A stretch of DNA of 64,000 nt from an uncultured Litorivicinus sp. (GTDB taxonomy: Bacteria > Pseudomonadota > Gammaproteobacteria > Pseudomonadales > Litorivicinaceae): NCBI GenBank assembly GCA_902536515.1, contig CACAXU010000002.1, positions 26,951 through 90,950 of the forward strand, in the 5' to 3' direction. The notes under the pieces were generated by a model, which was not told where the DNA came from, did not search any database, and worked only from the letters and a program-made list of their open reading frames with translations. Shown here piece by piece: positions 41,049-49,599 of the stretch. A program made the position numbers and the translations under genes. Numbering within the stretch: the stretch's first letter is position 1; the number at the start of each line of letters is the position of its first letter.

Positions 41049-42613
41049 TGTCGACAGTATTGATTTGGATTGCCGGCGCTTGGGGAGCGGGTCAAATTGC
41101 TCGTTGGATCGCATTACCTCCTTTGGTCGGATATCTAACGGTCGGTGCTCTTTTTGCCGCAAATGATCTTGGGGACATTAATCATTGGCTCGATGTGCCA
41201 TCAGAAATCGGTGTCGAGCTCCTTCTGTTCGCGGTTGGCTTAAAAATGAACCCCAAGTCGATCTTTCGATTCGACGTTGCTTTTGGAACCCTCCTGCATC
41301 TGATGTTGTCTGCCCTGATTTTGGTGCTGGCTCTTACGCAGGATTTGTCTATCGAGATGAAGATTGCGTTGGCGCTGACCCTCGGTTTTTCGAGTACGGT
41401 CGTCGCTGCAAAAGGACTCGAGGCGCGTCGAGAAATCCGTGCGTTTCACGGTCGCTTGTCGATTAGTATTCTGGTGCTTCAGGACCTTGTTGCAGTGACT
41501 TTGTTGGCGATTGGTGGTGATTCGGCGCCCTCACCCTATGCGCTTGGATTGCTTGCAATACCACTGGTTGCTCCGGTGTTGAGAAAAAGTCTTGAAAAAC
41601 TGTCTTCGGAACCAGAATTGCAGTTATTGGTTGGCGTTTTGATTGCATTGGTTCTTGGTGCTCAATTATTCAAAGTCGTTGGAGTTAGTGGTGAACTGGG
41701 TGCGCTGGTCATGGGTATGGTGTTTGCGAACCATCCGGTGGCAAAAGGCCTTGCGAACTATCTTTGGGGTATCCGCGAGTTACTGCTGATTGCGTTCTTT
41801 TTGCGTATTGGGATGCAAGTCCCGCTCGATCTCCAGGTTCTGATGGACGCAATACCACTGCTACTTCTTCTGCCGATCAAAGTGATGGTGTTGTTTGCGC
41901 TTTTGCTAGTCATTCGGCTTCGCTCCTATACAGCGTTTTTAATGTCGATCACATTGTTTTCGTATTCCGAATTTGCCCTCATTGTGGCCGCAACTTGGGC
42001 AGGCACTGGCTTGATTCCAACATCGGTACTTCCCGTTATTGCTGTTGCTGTGACCTTGAGTTTTGTAATTTCTGCGCCGTTGAACCGGTTTGCGCACGAA
42101 TTGTATGAGCGATTTGAGGGGCCACTCATGCGCCTTGAGCGAACGGATCGTCATCCAGATGAGCAACCGTTGACGTTAGGTGGGGCACATGTGCTTGTGA
42201 TTGGGATGGGTCGAATTGGAACGGCTGTTTTCGATGGCCTAACGGCCGATGGTGAAAAAGTTGTTGGTATTGACGCTGATCCGGGGAAACTAGAATCGCA
42301 TCGTCAGGCTGGTCGTCGAGTTGTATTTGCTGATGCTGAGGACCCTGGGTTTTGGAATAATTTGCGTTTTGGTCGACTTGAGGCTGTGGTACTAACGATG
42401 CCTGAGCCTGAATCACAGTGTTGGGCTACGAATCGTTTAAGAGAACGGGGTTTCGAGGGTGTGATTGCGGTGAGTACACATTCTCGTCATACTTTTGATC
42501 GGGTTGAGGATGCGGGTGCAAATCTCATTTACGATGCTCACGACGCCGCCGGTTTTGGCCTTGGAAAGGCTGTGCTTAAGTGTCTTGGTGGCGAGCGATT
42601 AGGAAATCCCTAG
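41045..42613 (+). CDS. KefC-type cation:proton antiporter with RCK/TrkA-N domain
   Basis: Monovalent cation:proton antiporter 2 family, 522 aa. Around twelve membrane helices occupy residues 1-365, including GFSSTVVAAKGLE and LVLQDLVAV, which correspond to the conserved ion-site helices. A cytoplasmic Rossmann domain (from HVLVIGMGRIGTAVFDGL) follows, ending near the C-terminus without the glutathione-binding extension seen in KefC. Likely a K+ or Na+ efflux or homeostasis protein. The ATG at 41045 overlaps the epmB TGA (ATGA), although GGAGGG lies somewhat far upstream. Confidence 0.9.
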   Translation: MMSTVLIWIAGAWGAGQIARWIALPPLVGYLTVGALFAANDLGDINHWLDVPSEIGVELLLFAVGLKMNPKSIFRFDVAFGTLLHLMLSALILVLALTQDLSIEMKIALALTLGFSSTVVAAKGLEARREIRAFHGRLSISILVLQDLVAVTLLAIGGDSAPSPYALGLLAIPLVAPVLRKSLEKLSSEPELQLLVGVLIALVLGAQLFKVVGVSGELGALVMGMVFANHPVAKGLANYLWGIRELLLIAFFLRIGMQVPLDLQVLMDAIPLLLLLPIKVMVLFALLLVIRLRSYTAFLMSITLFSYSEFALIVAATWAGTGLIPTSVLPVIAVAVTLSFVISAPLNRFAHELYERFEGPLMRLERTDRHPDEQPLTLGGAHVLVIGMGRIGTAVFDGLTADGEKVVGIDADPGKLESHRQAGRRVVFADAEDPGFWNNLRFGRLEAVVLTMPEPESQCWATNRLRERGFEGVIAVSTHSRHTFDRVEDAGANLIYDAHDAAGFGLGKAVLKCLGGERLGNP

Positions 42614-43082
42614 CCTCGTTGATCAATGCTGCAAGATAATCAGTGCCGTCTTTGTCTGGATGCATTTTACCCATTAGCTTTCTGTGCGCTGCCCTGATCT
42701 CGGCGGGTGTCGCGTTCTCATCGATACCAAGAATTTCAGCAGCGCGCTTGACGGTCATTGGTTCATCACGTGCTGGTCTCTGCTGATTAGCGTGCGCAGC
42801 ACCAGCCCCTGCGGCTGCACCGAGCCCAAGGATTTGACGAAGTTGTGGGAACATCGATAAGAGCCCGCGAAGGCTCCACAAGCGCCTGCCAAATGCTGCG
42901 ACCGGTGCCGCGAGGGCTGCCAAAGCAGGCAGTTTCCCTGTGACAACTAGCAATAAGATACCGACTGCAACAGCGCCACCGATGAACTTGAATTTGTTTT
43001 CCGCAATCCAGCCTTTGGTTGATCCGCGAGTGAGTAGATAAAACAACGCGAGGACGACGAGGGCGATGATGAGTATTCTCAT
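42576..43082 (-). CDS. Membrane-anchored J-domain protein (Tim14-like)
   Basis: 168-aa protein with two or three hydrophobic helices in residues 2-70 and a C-terminal J domain (from about residue 108, MTVKRAAEILGIDENATPA) bearing the HPD motif in KMHPDKDG. This is the DnaJ type related to mitochondrial Pam18/Tim14. It would stimulate DnaK at the inner membrane; clients are unknown. The 3' end overlaps the convergent antiporter by 38 bp. Its 5' end faces a perfect palindrome shared with the B12-type regulator. Confidence 0.88.
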   Translation of the reverse strand: MRILIIALVVLALFYLLTRGSTKGWIAENKFKFIGGAVAVGILLLVVTGKLPALAALAAPVAAFGRRLWSLRGLLSMFPQLRQILGLGAAAGAGAAHANQQRPARDEPMTVKRAAEILGIDENATPAEIRAAHRKLMGKMHPDKDGTDYLAALINEARDFLIARHQDT

Positions 43083-43091
43083 GTTCTATAT

Positions 43092-43103
43092 TTGTCTAGA
43101 CAA
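43092..43103. promoter_or_regulatory. Perfect 12-bp palindrome, candidate regulator operator
   Basis: TTGTCTAGACAA reads identically on both strands and lies between the divergent J-protein and MerR/B12 regulator starts. Its first six bases could serve as a -35 (TTGTCT), with TATTGC 17 bases on. MerR-family regulators bind such dyads, so autoregulation is a fair guess. Confidence 0.5.
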
Positions 43104-43133
43104 AAGTGGGACAATATTGCCACACTATTGGGT

Positions 43134-44141
43134 ATGGCTACTTTAGAAACGATTTCAAGTATCGACACAGCACCCCGACATCCGATCCGACTGGTCGCCA
43201 ATCGAACTGGTTTGACGGTCGACTTGATTCGCGCCTGGGAGAAACGTTACCACGTTGTTGAGCCTGCGCGTAGTGATACCAAACGCAGACTTTACAGCGA
43301 TTATGATATTGAACGGCTTCGACTGATCCGGATCGCGAAACACAACGGGCGCCGCTTGGTCGATGTTGCTCCGATGTCTCTCGAGGCTCTTCGAGACGTG
43401 GTCTCCGAAGACAGCCGCTTTGATGCAGCACAAGACAATCAAGCAGAGGTCTATCGGCCAAGCTGGTCTAACCCGCTTGATTCCACTGACACGCAAGATG
43501 CTGTCGACGCCATGTTGTTCGCAATCCAAACCATGGATCAGCACCGCTTTGATCAGTTGCTACAAGAGGGCCTTGTGAAGCAAGCGCTGCCAGCGTACTT
43601 AGAGACTGTGATCGGACCTTTGCTTCGTGAAATTGGTGAGTCCACGCGGCTTGGAAAGCTCCGGATCGCTCATGAGCACATGGCAACCGCGCACTTGAGA
43701 ACGTTTATTGGAGCCCTACGATTTCGCGAAACATTTACTGGTAGCGAGCCGAAGATTGTGATCACCACACCAACCGGACAGCTGCATGAGCTTGGAGCCC
43801 TTATGATCGCTGCGCTTGTCTCAGTCGATGGCTGGTTGCCCGTCTACCTAGGACCGAATACGCCGGCAGATGAAATCGCAGCGTGTGCAATGCAGTCTGG
43901 AGCGCGTGCGGTGAGTTTGTCATTGACCTATCCAGCCGATGATCCACGTATTCCCACTGAATTGACTCGATTGCGATCGCAACTTGACCAGAAGATCCCA
44001 ATTTTTGTCGGTGGCTACGCTGCGGTGCATCATCAACAGTTAATTGGCCGATTGGGCCTTCAATCACCGCCATCCTTAAATGGACTGCGGCAAACGTTAA
44101 ACGAACTTCGCGATCGAGGGTTCAGGCTACAATCGGCGTGA
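43134..44141 (+). CDS. MerR-family regulator with cobalamin-binding domain
   Basis: 335-aa regulator. The N-terminal MerR helix-turn-helix (IRLVANRTGLTVDLIRAWEK and YSDYDIERLRLI) is followed by a B12-binding four-helix cap (about 120-200) and a Rossmann B12 domain (about 206 to the end). The cap keeps Glu-His at 181-182 (EHMAT), and the B12 domain keeps the LHELG lower-ligand site at 217-221. The cap position occupied by Trp in CarH photoreceptors is Thr171 here, so light sensing may differ. The family includes CarH/LitR, which repress carotenoid or photolyase genes in the dark. It is followed by a coupled DUF6482 gene. Confidence 0.9.
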   Translation: MATLETISSIDTAPRHPIRLVANRTGLTVDLIRAWEKRYHVVEPARSDTKRRLYSDYDIERLRLIRIAKHNGRRLVDVAPMSLEALRDVVSEDSRFDAAQDNQAEVYRPSWSNPLDSTDTQDAVDAMLFAIQTMDQHRFDQLLQEGLVKQALPAYLETVIGPLLREIGESTRLGKLRIAHEHMATAHLRTFIGALRFRETFTGSEPKIVITTPTGQLHELGALMIAALVSVDGWLPVYLGPNTPADEIAACAMQSGARAVSLSLTYPADDPRIPTELTRLRSQLDQKIPIFVGGYAAVHHQQLIGRLGLQSPPSLNGLRQTLNELRDRGFRLQSA

Positions 44142-44458
44142 CTTTAGAAGATCTCAAAGTAATGTTCGCAAAGGGTCAGTCACTGACTCTTGAGATCCAT
44201 GCATTTGAAGGAATTATCTATCTGGTGAAGATCGTGACAGAGGTAGAGGAAACCATGTTGAAAAAAGCGGATGGTGACATTCAGGTGTTTAAGTCGTCAA
44301 CACAGGCTGGTATGGCATTGGCTGACGTGGGGGGAACGGACGCTGTCATTGTGCACCAATGTGCGTATGACGAAGTGATTGGTCATGAGCCATACCAAAC
44401 TGAGGATCCATCCCTGCGTACGCCAATGGACTTACGGCTACTCGCTGGTCTCAGCTAG
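44138..44458 (+). CDS. DUF6482 family protein
   Basis: 106-aa soluble protein with the pattern LEIHAFEGIIYLVKI followed by FKSSTQAGMALADVGG and VHQCAYDEVIGHEP, which I take to be DUF6482; function unknown. The GTG start overlaps the regulator's TGA (GTGA), so its synthesis is coupled to the B12-type regulator, suggesting a shared role. No membrane segment or catalytic motif is visible. Confidence 0.7.
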   Translation: MTLEDLKVMFAKGQSLTLEIHAFEGIIYLVKIVTEVEETMLKKADGDIQVFKSSTQAGMALADVGGTDAVIVHQCAYDEVIGHEPYQTEDPSLRTPMDLRLLAGLS

Positions 44459-45315
44459 CTTCTGAGCTGGTTTCTTCGTTCACAAAGCGACGCATAATCG
44501 GGCGTGTTGTCTCCAGTTAAAATGCCGTGGCGAATCGCGAAATCAATGATCACCAGGTTGCAGTTGTATTTAAAAGCGTCCGTTGTTTCGATGATTACCA
44601 ATACGTCTTGAATTGGTAGTCGTTCAAACGATTCTACTTCACCATCCTGGCACATTGGTACGAAGCTATCTGGGAGTTCGAGATCATAACAGTACAAAAC
44701 ATCGCGTTTTAATCCGCGTCCATCGGTGTATCGATAGCTTACTGCCCCTGTTGCAATCGATTGACTGGCTTGAGCTTCTGAAATGCCAGCTTCTTCGGCA
44801 CACTCTTTGATTAAATTTTCGAAGAGACCAACTCCAGCTGGTTGTCCACCAGCAACTATATTATCGAGTTTGCCAGGAAATGTTGGTTTGCTCTGTGATC
44901 GCTTTGCAACCCACAACTCTATGCCAGCTTGTGTCCTTACAAAGCCATTGAGATGCACGCCAAAGGTTAGGCAACCAAGCGGTGCGGTCAATGTGCGCTC
45001 CATTACAAACCGAGTCGGGTCTGTCACTGATGCTTTGACAGGAAAGGGTTCACCAACCCAGCCCCAGAGCAATCCTTCTTCGTATGCGTCTTTTGCAAAT
45101 CTCGCGAAGAGTTGATTGAGATCTCCTTCAGACAGGCCTGGAATCACTAGACCCGATTCTGATTCTTGCCACAGACCAAAACTTAATCCACGTTCTTTGA
45201 AATTATCTTGAACATAACCAAGTAACGCATCTCCCTGTAACCAGGGTGTCCATGATTGAAGATCGGCGTTGTGCGCGCGGTCGAAATGGTCGAGAAAACT
45301 CAAGGGTGTCTCCAA
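44455..45315 (-). CDS. DUF4743/NUDIX hydrolase (thiamine-related type)
   Basis: 286-aa protein with an N-terminal DUF4743 domain and a NUDIX domain from about residue 115. The NUDIX box region reads GGQPAGVGLFENLIKECAEE, in which the usual Arg of REuxEE is Lys and the first Glu is absent, as is common in this subfamily. Homologues fused to thiamine pyrophosphokinase (yeast, plants) hydrolyse damaged thiamine diphosphates, so a repair role is likely. The stop overlaps the DUF6482 gene by four bases, convergent. Confidence 0.83.
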   Translation of the reverse strand: METPLSFLDHFDRAHNADLQSWTPWLQGDALLGYVQDNFKERGLSFGLWQESESGLVIPGLSEGDLNQLFARFAKDAYEEGLLWGWVGEPFPVKASVTDPTRFVMERTLTAPLGCLTFGVHLNGFVRTQAGIELWVAKRSQSKPTFPGKLDNIVAGGQPAGVGLFENLIKECAEEAGISEAQASQSIATGAVSYRYTDGRGLKRDVLYCYDLELPDSFVPMCQDGEVESFERLPIQDVLVIIETTDAFKYNCNLVIIDFAIRHGILTGDNTPDYASLCERRNQLRS

Positions 45316-46070
45316 TAGTATGTGAATAATGGGATGAGCATACCCATTGCCAGTACGCGGACAAGGTGATGTGTCGTTACATAGAGTCCATCAGGACTGG
45401 TTTTTATGCAACCACTGGCATTACTTGAAGTCCTTCAGGCATAAATGCGAGTTGGGTATCTGATAGTGGTATATTGATTTTTAACTAGGTTATATCAGCA
45501 CCAACTGCTGCTACAATCTGGCCAATACATTCGGGTGAATAGCAGAAGAGCAATCGTCTTAGTCAAGATCAGTAAGCCTTGTTTCAGGATGTCGATCGCG
45601 AGGTACCATCCGAATCTGATCATTGCAATAGAAATAAAATACCATGGAGCATTTACTAGTTCTATTTCCGAAAAATTGATTGAGCAGTCACTATGGTGCC
45701 AGTAAGTAAAACGCGGGAGTAGTCACCCTAAGTTCTTTAAGAACCTGTGTCATCAACCAAGCGAAGGCCACAAGCAAAATTCAAATCATGAAATCTGAGC
45801 TTCCGAAAGCTTTTGATATGTAATGGGCCTCGGGAACATAAAAAATCAGAGAGGTAATCACTGTTAAACTGCCAGTTTACGGTCGTGGTAGTCGCCGCTT
45901 GGGATATCGATCCGACTACCTGGTGAGCGATGGCAACGGTAGGCGTGAGATTTCCGGGGTCCGGTCATTTGGGCACTAACTTTTCCCATGCCCAGTAATT
46001 GTTGATTGAGATGCCCTAGGGTAAGCAGAATAAGAACCATCGTAAGCAAAAGTAATTACAGGTTCACTGG
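45316..46070. other. Gene-poor, probably decayed stretch
   Basis: No intact gene could be supported here. On the minus strand, an open 75-codon frame without a good start (45722-45495) encodes a hydrophobic run (PWYFISIAMIRFGWYLAID and ILKQGLLILTKTIALLLF) that looks like a membrane protein fragment. Another 61-codon minus frame (46049-45864) starts with a hydrophobic helix and then becomes basic. These look like relics of membrane-protein genes rather than live genes. No tRNA or terminator was found. Confidence 0.5.
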
Positions 46071-46307
46071 TCAGTTTTCTGTGTGGTTCAGAACCGCCGG
46101 GGTCACGTGGCTGCCTAGAACGGTGCCGATAAGCATTATTGCGAATTCCGTTGCATCGACACCCTAGTCGAGTGATTCTCTATTAAGGCAAACTTAGATT
46201 ACCACTGCGAAGATGGGTACAATCTAAGCAAGCGGGATTTCGATGGCTTCGAAGACAATGACTGATGCTGCTGACACCAATCCAAAAACAAGTGAAGGCT
46301 GACGCAT
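46071..46307 (-). pseudogene. Decayed membrane-protein gene or 27-aa ORF downstream of the Rieske gene
   Basis: An ATG overlapping the Rieske gene TAA (TAATG) opens a hydrophobic frame (MRQPSLVFGLVSAASV, then IVFEAIEIPLA) that stops after 27 codons at 46224. The same frame continues beyond the stop with IVPIFAVVI, then GVDATEFAIMLIGTVLG and SHVTPAVLN, broken by further stops at 46194 and 46164 and ending at 46071. Continued hydrophobic coding character past three stops suggests a pseudogene, coupled originally to the suf/Rieske operon. A real 27-aa membrane peptide is the alternative. Family not recognised. Confidence 0.5.
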
Positions 46308-46627
46308 TAGGCATCGTCGACTTGTAGTTCGATCACCCCCTTATCATTAATTCGGATAGGGAAAGTCGATACCTGTCCATAGGCAGGCGCAGACAGTGCT
46401 TGGCCTGTCTTGACACAAAATCTTGCGCCGTGTCGCGGGCATTCAATCTCACCGTTGATATAGAGACCACCACAGAGTTCGGCACCATCGTGTGTACACA
46501 AATCTTCGATCGCATAGACCGCATCACCTTCACGAAAAACCAACACATCCATCTCATCAAGCTCAAAGCGCTCATAAGCTCCATCGACGAGTGCATCGAT
46601 CGTTGAGATTTCAATCCAACTGCTCAT
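46307..46627 (-). CDS. Rieske 2Fe-2S ferredoxin-like protein
   Basis: 106-aa single-domain Rieske protein of the NirD/dioxygenase-ferredoxin type. Cluster ligands are CTHDGAEL (Cys, His) and CPRHGARF (Cys, His), separated by sixteen residues. AGGAGG lies just before the ATG at 46627; the longer frame upstream is rejected. It lies eight bases after sufT at the end of the suf operon, so it is likely either an electron donor for cluster assembly or a downstream user of clusters. Confidence 0.93.
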   Translation of the reverse strand: MSSWIEISTIDALVDGAYERFELDEMDVLVFREGDAVYAIEDLCTHDGAELCGGLYINGEIECPRHGARFCVKTGQALSAPAYGQVSTFPIRINDKGVIELQVDDA

Positions 46628-46635
46628 AACGCCTC

Positions 46636-47190
46636 CTAAAATAAACCTGCCTCTAGACGTGCTTCTTCCGTCATCCTGCTTGCGTCCCAAGGCGGATCAA
46701 AGATCATTTGTATGTCTGCTTGGTCGACTCCCGACAGTGCTTCAATCTTTAGTTTGATATCTCGGGCCATGATGGGTCCCATACCACAGCCAGGGGCTGT
46801 CAACGTCATATCTACTCTGACATGCGTTCGACCATCGATGAGTTTGGAGATTCTCAAATCGTAAATTAAACCCAATTCAACGATATTCACTGGAATTTCC
46901 GGGTCATAGCTCTGTTTGAGCACATCCCACACTTGATCTTCTAGTGACAGTGTATCCATTGTGCGATGCTGCTTTGGGGCTTCAACACCAAGCCTGGCGA
47001 GATCGTCAGTCTCAATCCGGACCAAACGGCTACCAATGTCGAGCGTTAAGGTATCTCCAAGCGCCTGCATGACTGTGACTATCTCTCCGACACCAATGGT
47101 CAAAGGAATCCCCTGAGGGACTTGTTTCCCCGTCACATTCTCAAGGACGGTCAGTTCAGAGCCTTTGTCGAGTGTCGCAAAGGAGATCAT
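46636..47190 (-). CDS. sufT: Fe-S assembly protein SufT
   Basis: 184-aa protein with an N-terminal extension and a C-terminal MIP18/DUF59 domain (from about residue 83, LEDQVWDVLKQSYDPEIPVN). The conserved Cys-containing TAPGCGMGP is near residue 133, and FDPPWDASRM closes the domain. SufT-type proteins help mature 4Fe-4S proteins. The start overlaps the sufS stop (TGATG). Confidence 0.93.
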   Translation of the reverse strand: MISFATLDKGSELTVLENVTGKQVPQGIPLTIGVGEIVTVMQALGDTLTLDIGSRLVRIETDDLARLGVEAPKQHRTMDTLSLEDQVWDVLKQSYDPEIPVNIVELGLIYDLRISKLIDGRTHVRVDMTLTAPGCGMGPIMARDIKLKIEALSGVDQADIQMIFDPPWDASRMTEEARLEAGLF

Positions 47191-48410
47191 CAGTCTGTCA
47201 GCATTCCTATCACGCGATCGAGTGCCTCAAGGAAACGATCCACCTCATCAACTGTGTTGTAAAACGCCACCGAGGCGCGCGCCGTTCCTGGCAGCCCAAA
47301 ATGCTCCATCGTTGGCATGGCACAGTGATGGCCTGTTCGTACCGCGAACCCGAGTTGATCAAGAAGCGTCCCGACATCGGTGGGGTGCGCGCCTTTGACA
47401 TTGAATGAACACACACTTGTCCAGTGTTCGGGGTGACCCAATACATCGACTTTTTTGCGACTCAGCATGGCCTCAATAAGATGTTGATGGACTTGGTGTT
47501 CATGGGCGATAGCAGCATCAAAATCGATGGATTCAAGGTAGTCTAGAGCCCTCGCAAACCCAATGGTATCGGCGATATTCGGCGTCCCTGCCTCGAATTT
47601 CCAAGGCAGTTCGTTGTATGTCGTTCCACTAAAGCTCACACGATCAATCATATCGCCACCGCCTTGCCAAGGCGGGAGAGACTCCAGTAATTCACGTTGG
47701 CCAATCAATACACCGATCCCAGTTGGACCACAGCATTTGTGTGCACTCACTGCGTAGAAATCCGCGTGAAGATCCTGCACATTGACTCGCATATGTGGTG
47801 CCGCCTGCGCTCCATCAATCACTGAAAACGCACTATTGTCCTTTGCCAATTGAATAAATCCCGAGATATCATTGATCGCTCCAATGGCATTTGAGACATG
47901 CCCTATCGCTATGACGGCAACTTTGTGTTCTTTACACAGGTTCTTCGCTGACTCCAAACACAAGGTTCCTGTGGCATCGACCGGAATTGGAATGACCTGA
48001 ATTCCAATTCGAGACTCAAGTTGTTGCCAAGGGACTATATTCGCGTGATGTTCAGTTTCGCCAACTAACACCACATCACCGGATTTGAGACCAGTTGAGA
48101 GAGTATTGGCGACGAGATTCAGAGCTTCGGTCGCTCCTCGGAGGAGGATGACTTCTCCAGTGTCTTCAACTCCAAACCATTGCCCAATTCGTGCGCGCGC
48201 GCCCTCATACGCGTCGGTTGCCTCACCGCTTAAGGTATGGACTCCACGATGGACGTTGGAGTTGTAGCGATCGTAGTAGTCACTGATCGACTCGATGACT
48301 GTTGTTGGCTTTTGTGACGTTGCAGCGTTGTCAAAGTAGACTAACGGTTGTCCGTTAACTTCACGCGATAAAATCGGAAAATCATCGCGAACACTTGCGA
48401 GATCAAACAT
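47190..48410 (-). CDS. sufS: Cysteine desulfurase SufS
   Basis: PLP enzyme, 406 aa, that strips sulfur from cysteine as a persulfide for the SufBCD scaffold. The PLP lysine lies in SAHKCCGPTGIGVL, and the catalytic cysteine in RTGHHCAMPTMEHFG. The N-terminal FPILSREVNGQPLVYFDNAA is characteristic. It overlaps sufD by eight bases. The sulfur-transfer partner SufE is encoded just upstream of the operon in the same orientation. Confidence 0.97.
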   Translation of the reverse strand: MFDLASVRDDFPILSREVNGQPLVYFDNAATSQKPTTVIESISDYYDRYNSNVHRGVHTLSGEATDAYEGARARIGQWFGVEDTGEVILLRGATEALNLVANTLSTGLKSGDVVLVGETEHHANIVPWQQLESRIGIQVIPIPVDATGTLCLESAKNLCKEHKVAVIAIGHVSNAIGAINDISGFIQLAKDNSAFSVIDGAQAAPHMRVNVQDLHADFYAVSAHKCCGPTGIGVLIGQRELLESLPPWQGGGDMIDRVSFSGTTYNELPWKFEAGTPNIADTIGFARALDYLESIDFDAAIAHEHQVHQHLIEAMLSRKKVDVLGHPEHWTSVCSFNVKGAHPTDVGTLLDQLGFAVRTGHHCAMPTMEHFGLPGTARASVAFYNTVDEVDRFLEALDRVIGMLTD

Positions 48411-49599
48411 CGACAGATTCCTTGAGCTCGGCGATCAGTTCACCATGCTTCAATTCCCCCAAGAGTTGCGTCTCGACCAATTCTCGGATGTCTCGATGCT
48501 CAATTTTCTCGACGATTTTTTCTGCAAAAGCGTATTGCAGGAAGGCGCGGGCGTTGGCCTCTGACAGTCCACGACTTTTCAAGTAGAAAAGCTCAGTCTT
48601 ATTGAGACTACCAACAGTACACCCATGTGAAGCGGTTACATCGTCGGCATAGATTTCGAGTTCTGGTTTTGGATTCACGCGAGCAGATTCTGACAACAAA
48701 AGGTTTGCAATAGACTGCTCAGTCGCTGATCGTTGTGAATCTTTGCAGATCAGGACGCGACCATTAAATGTCGCCTCCCCTTTCCCATCGACCATATTTC
48801 TGAAGGTCATTTCACTGTTGGTTTCACCGACCACATGGTCAATCGCCAGATGTGTATCGTGGTATTGAGTGCCGCTTGTGATGGCAAGTCCGTTCACCGA
48901 AGCCGATGCCTCGCGCCCAACTAGAGCAATGTAAATATCGTTCCGAGCTAATTTCGATCCGAACTCAATCGTTTGTAGTCGGTAGTTCGCATTTTCACTA
49001 CATTCAACATCGAGATTGGAAAACACGTGAGCAGTAGCGTTGGCTGCTTGAAAGCGCACATGCGTGACCGATGAATCACGTGATAACGCCACCAGACAAC
49101 GTAGTGAGCTGAGATTTGCCGACTCAATATCGGTTGATTCGAATTGTTCGACCAGGGTCAGCTGTCCACCCGCCTCAACTCGCAATACGAGTGTTGCGAA
49201 ACCTGCTGAGCTCGCCTGATTCGCAAGGTGATGCAGATTTAGAACCACCGACGCAGTTTTTTGGATCGTAAGCACCAACCGATTGTTTTCAAGTGCAGCC
49301 TGGGTAAGACCAAATCCATGGGCCTGACTCATCCTGTCAAGGCGTGTCTGCTCGGATGCGGTCAGCGTATTCTCAGATACTGCGCATCCGTCGACCTTGG
49401 GGACATTGACAAATTGACCGCCCGTCAATGCAAATTGTTCTGTAGTCTGCGGACTTGCCGGTTGCCATGTAGTGCGTGCAAGGCCCCGGATCGGCACATA
49501 TTTCCATGACTCGACACGTTTGGTGGGTAAGCCAACTGCTAGCGCTTCTGACGCACAGACGTCCTTGACGTCAGCTAACCACTCACTGAATCCGCTCAT
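48403..49599 (-). CDS. sufD: Fe-S scaffold subunit SufD
   Basis: 398-aa SufB/D-family subunit of the SufBC2D complex. The N-terminal helical part includes GLPTKRVESWKYVPI, the central beta-helix carries repetitive short strands, and the C-terminal SHGCTVGSLNKTELFYLKSR and GLSEANARAFL match the family. The ATG overlaps the sufC stop (ATGA). Confidence 0.95.
   Translation of the reverse strand: MSGFSEWLADVKDVCASEALAVGLPTKRVESWKYVPIRGLARTTWQPASPQTTEQFALTGGQFVNVPKVDGCAVSENTLTASEQTRLDRMSQAHGFGLTQAALENNRLVLTIQKTASVVLNLHHLANQASSAGFATLVLRVEAGGQLTLVEQFESTDIESANLSSLRCLVALSRDSSVTHVRFQAANATAHVFSNLDVECSENANYRLQTIEFGSKLARNDIYIALVGREASASVNGLAITSGTQYHDTHLAIDHVVGETNSEMTFRNMVDGKGEATFNGRVLICKDSQRSATEQSIANLLLSESARVNPKPELEIYADDVTASHGCTVGSLNKTELFYLKSRGLSEANARAFLQYAFAEKIVEKIEHRDIRELVETQLLGELKHGELIAELKESVDV

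Noticed and set aside
45864-46049. 61-codon minus-strand frame as a real gene
   Set aside because: It turns from a hydrophobic helix to a basic, low-structure tail without a recognisable family or ribosome site, and it lies in a decayed region.
46307-46690. 127-aa version of the Rieske protein
   Set aside because: The first 21 codons overlap the sufT 3' end, and the AGGAGG sits in front of the later ATG at 46627.
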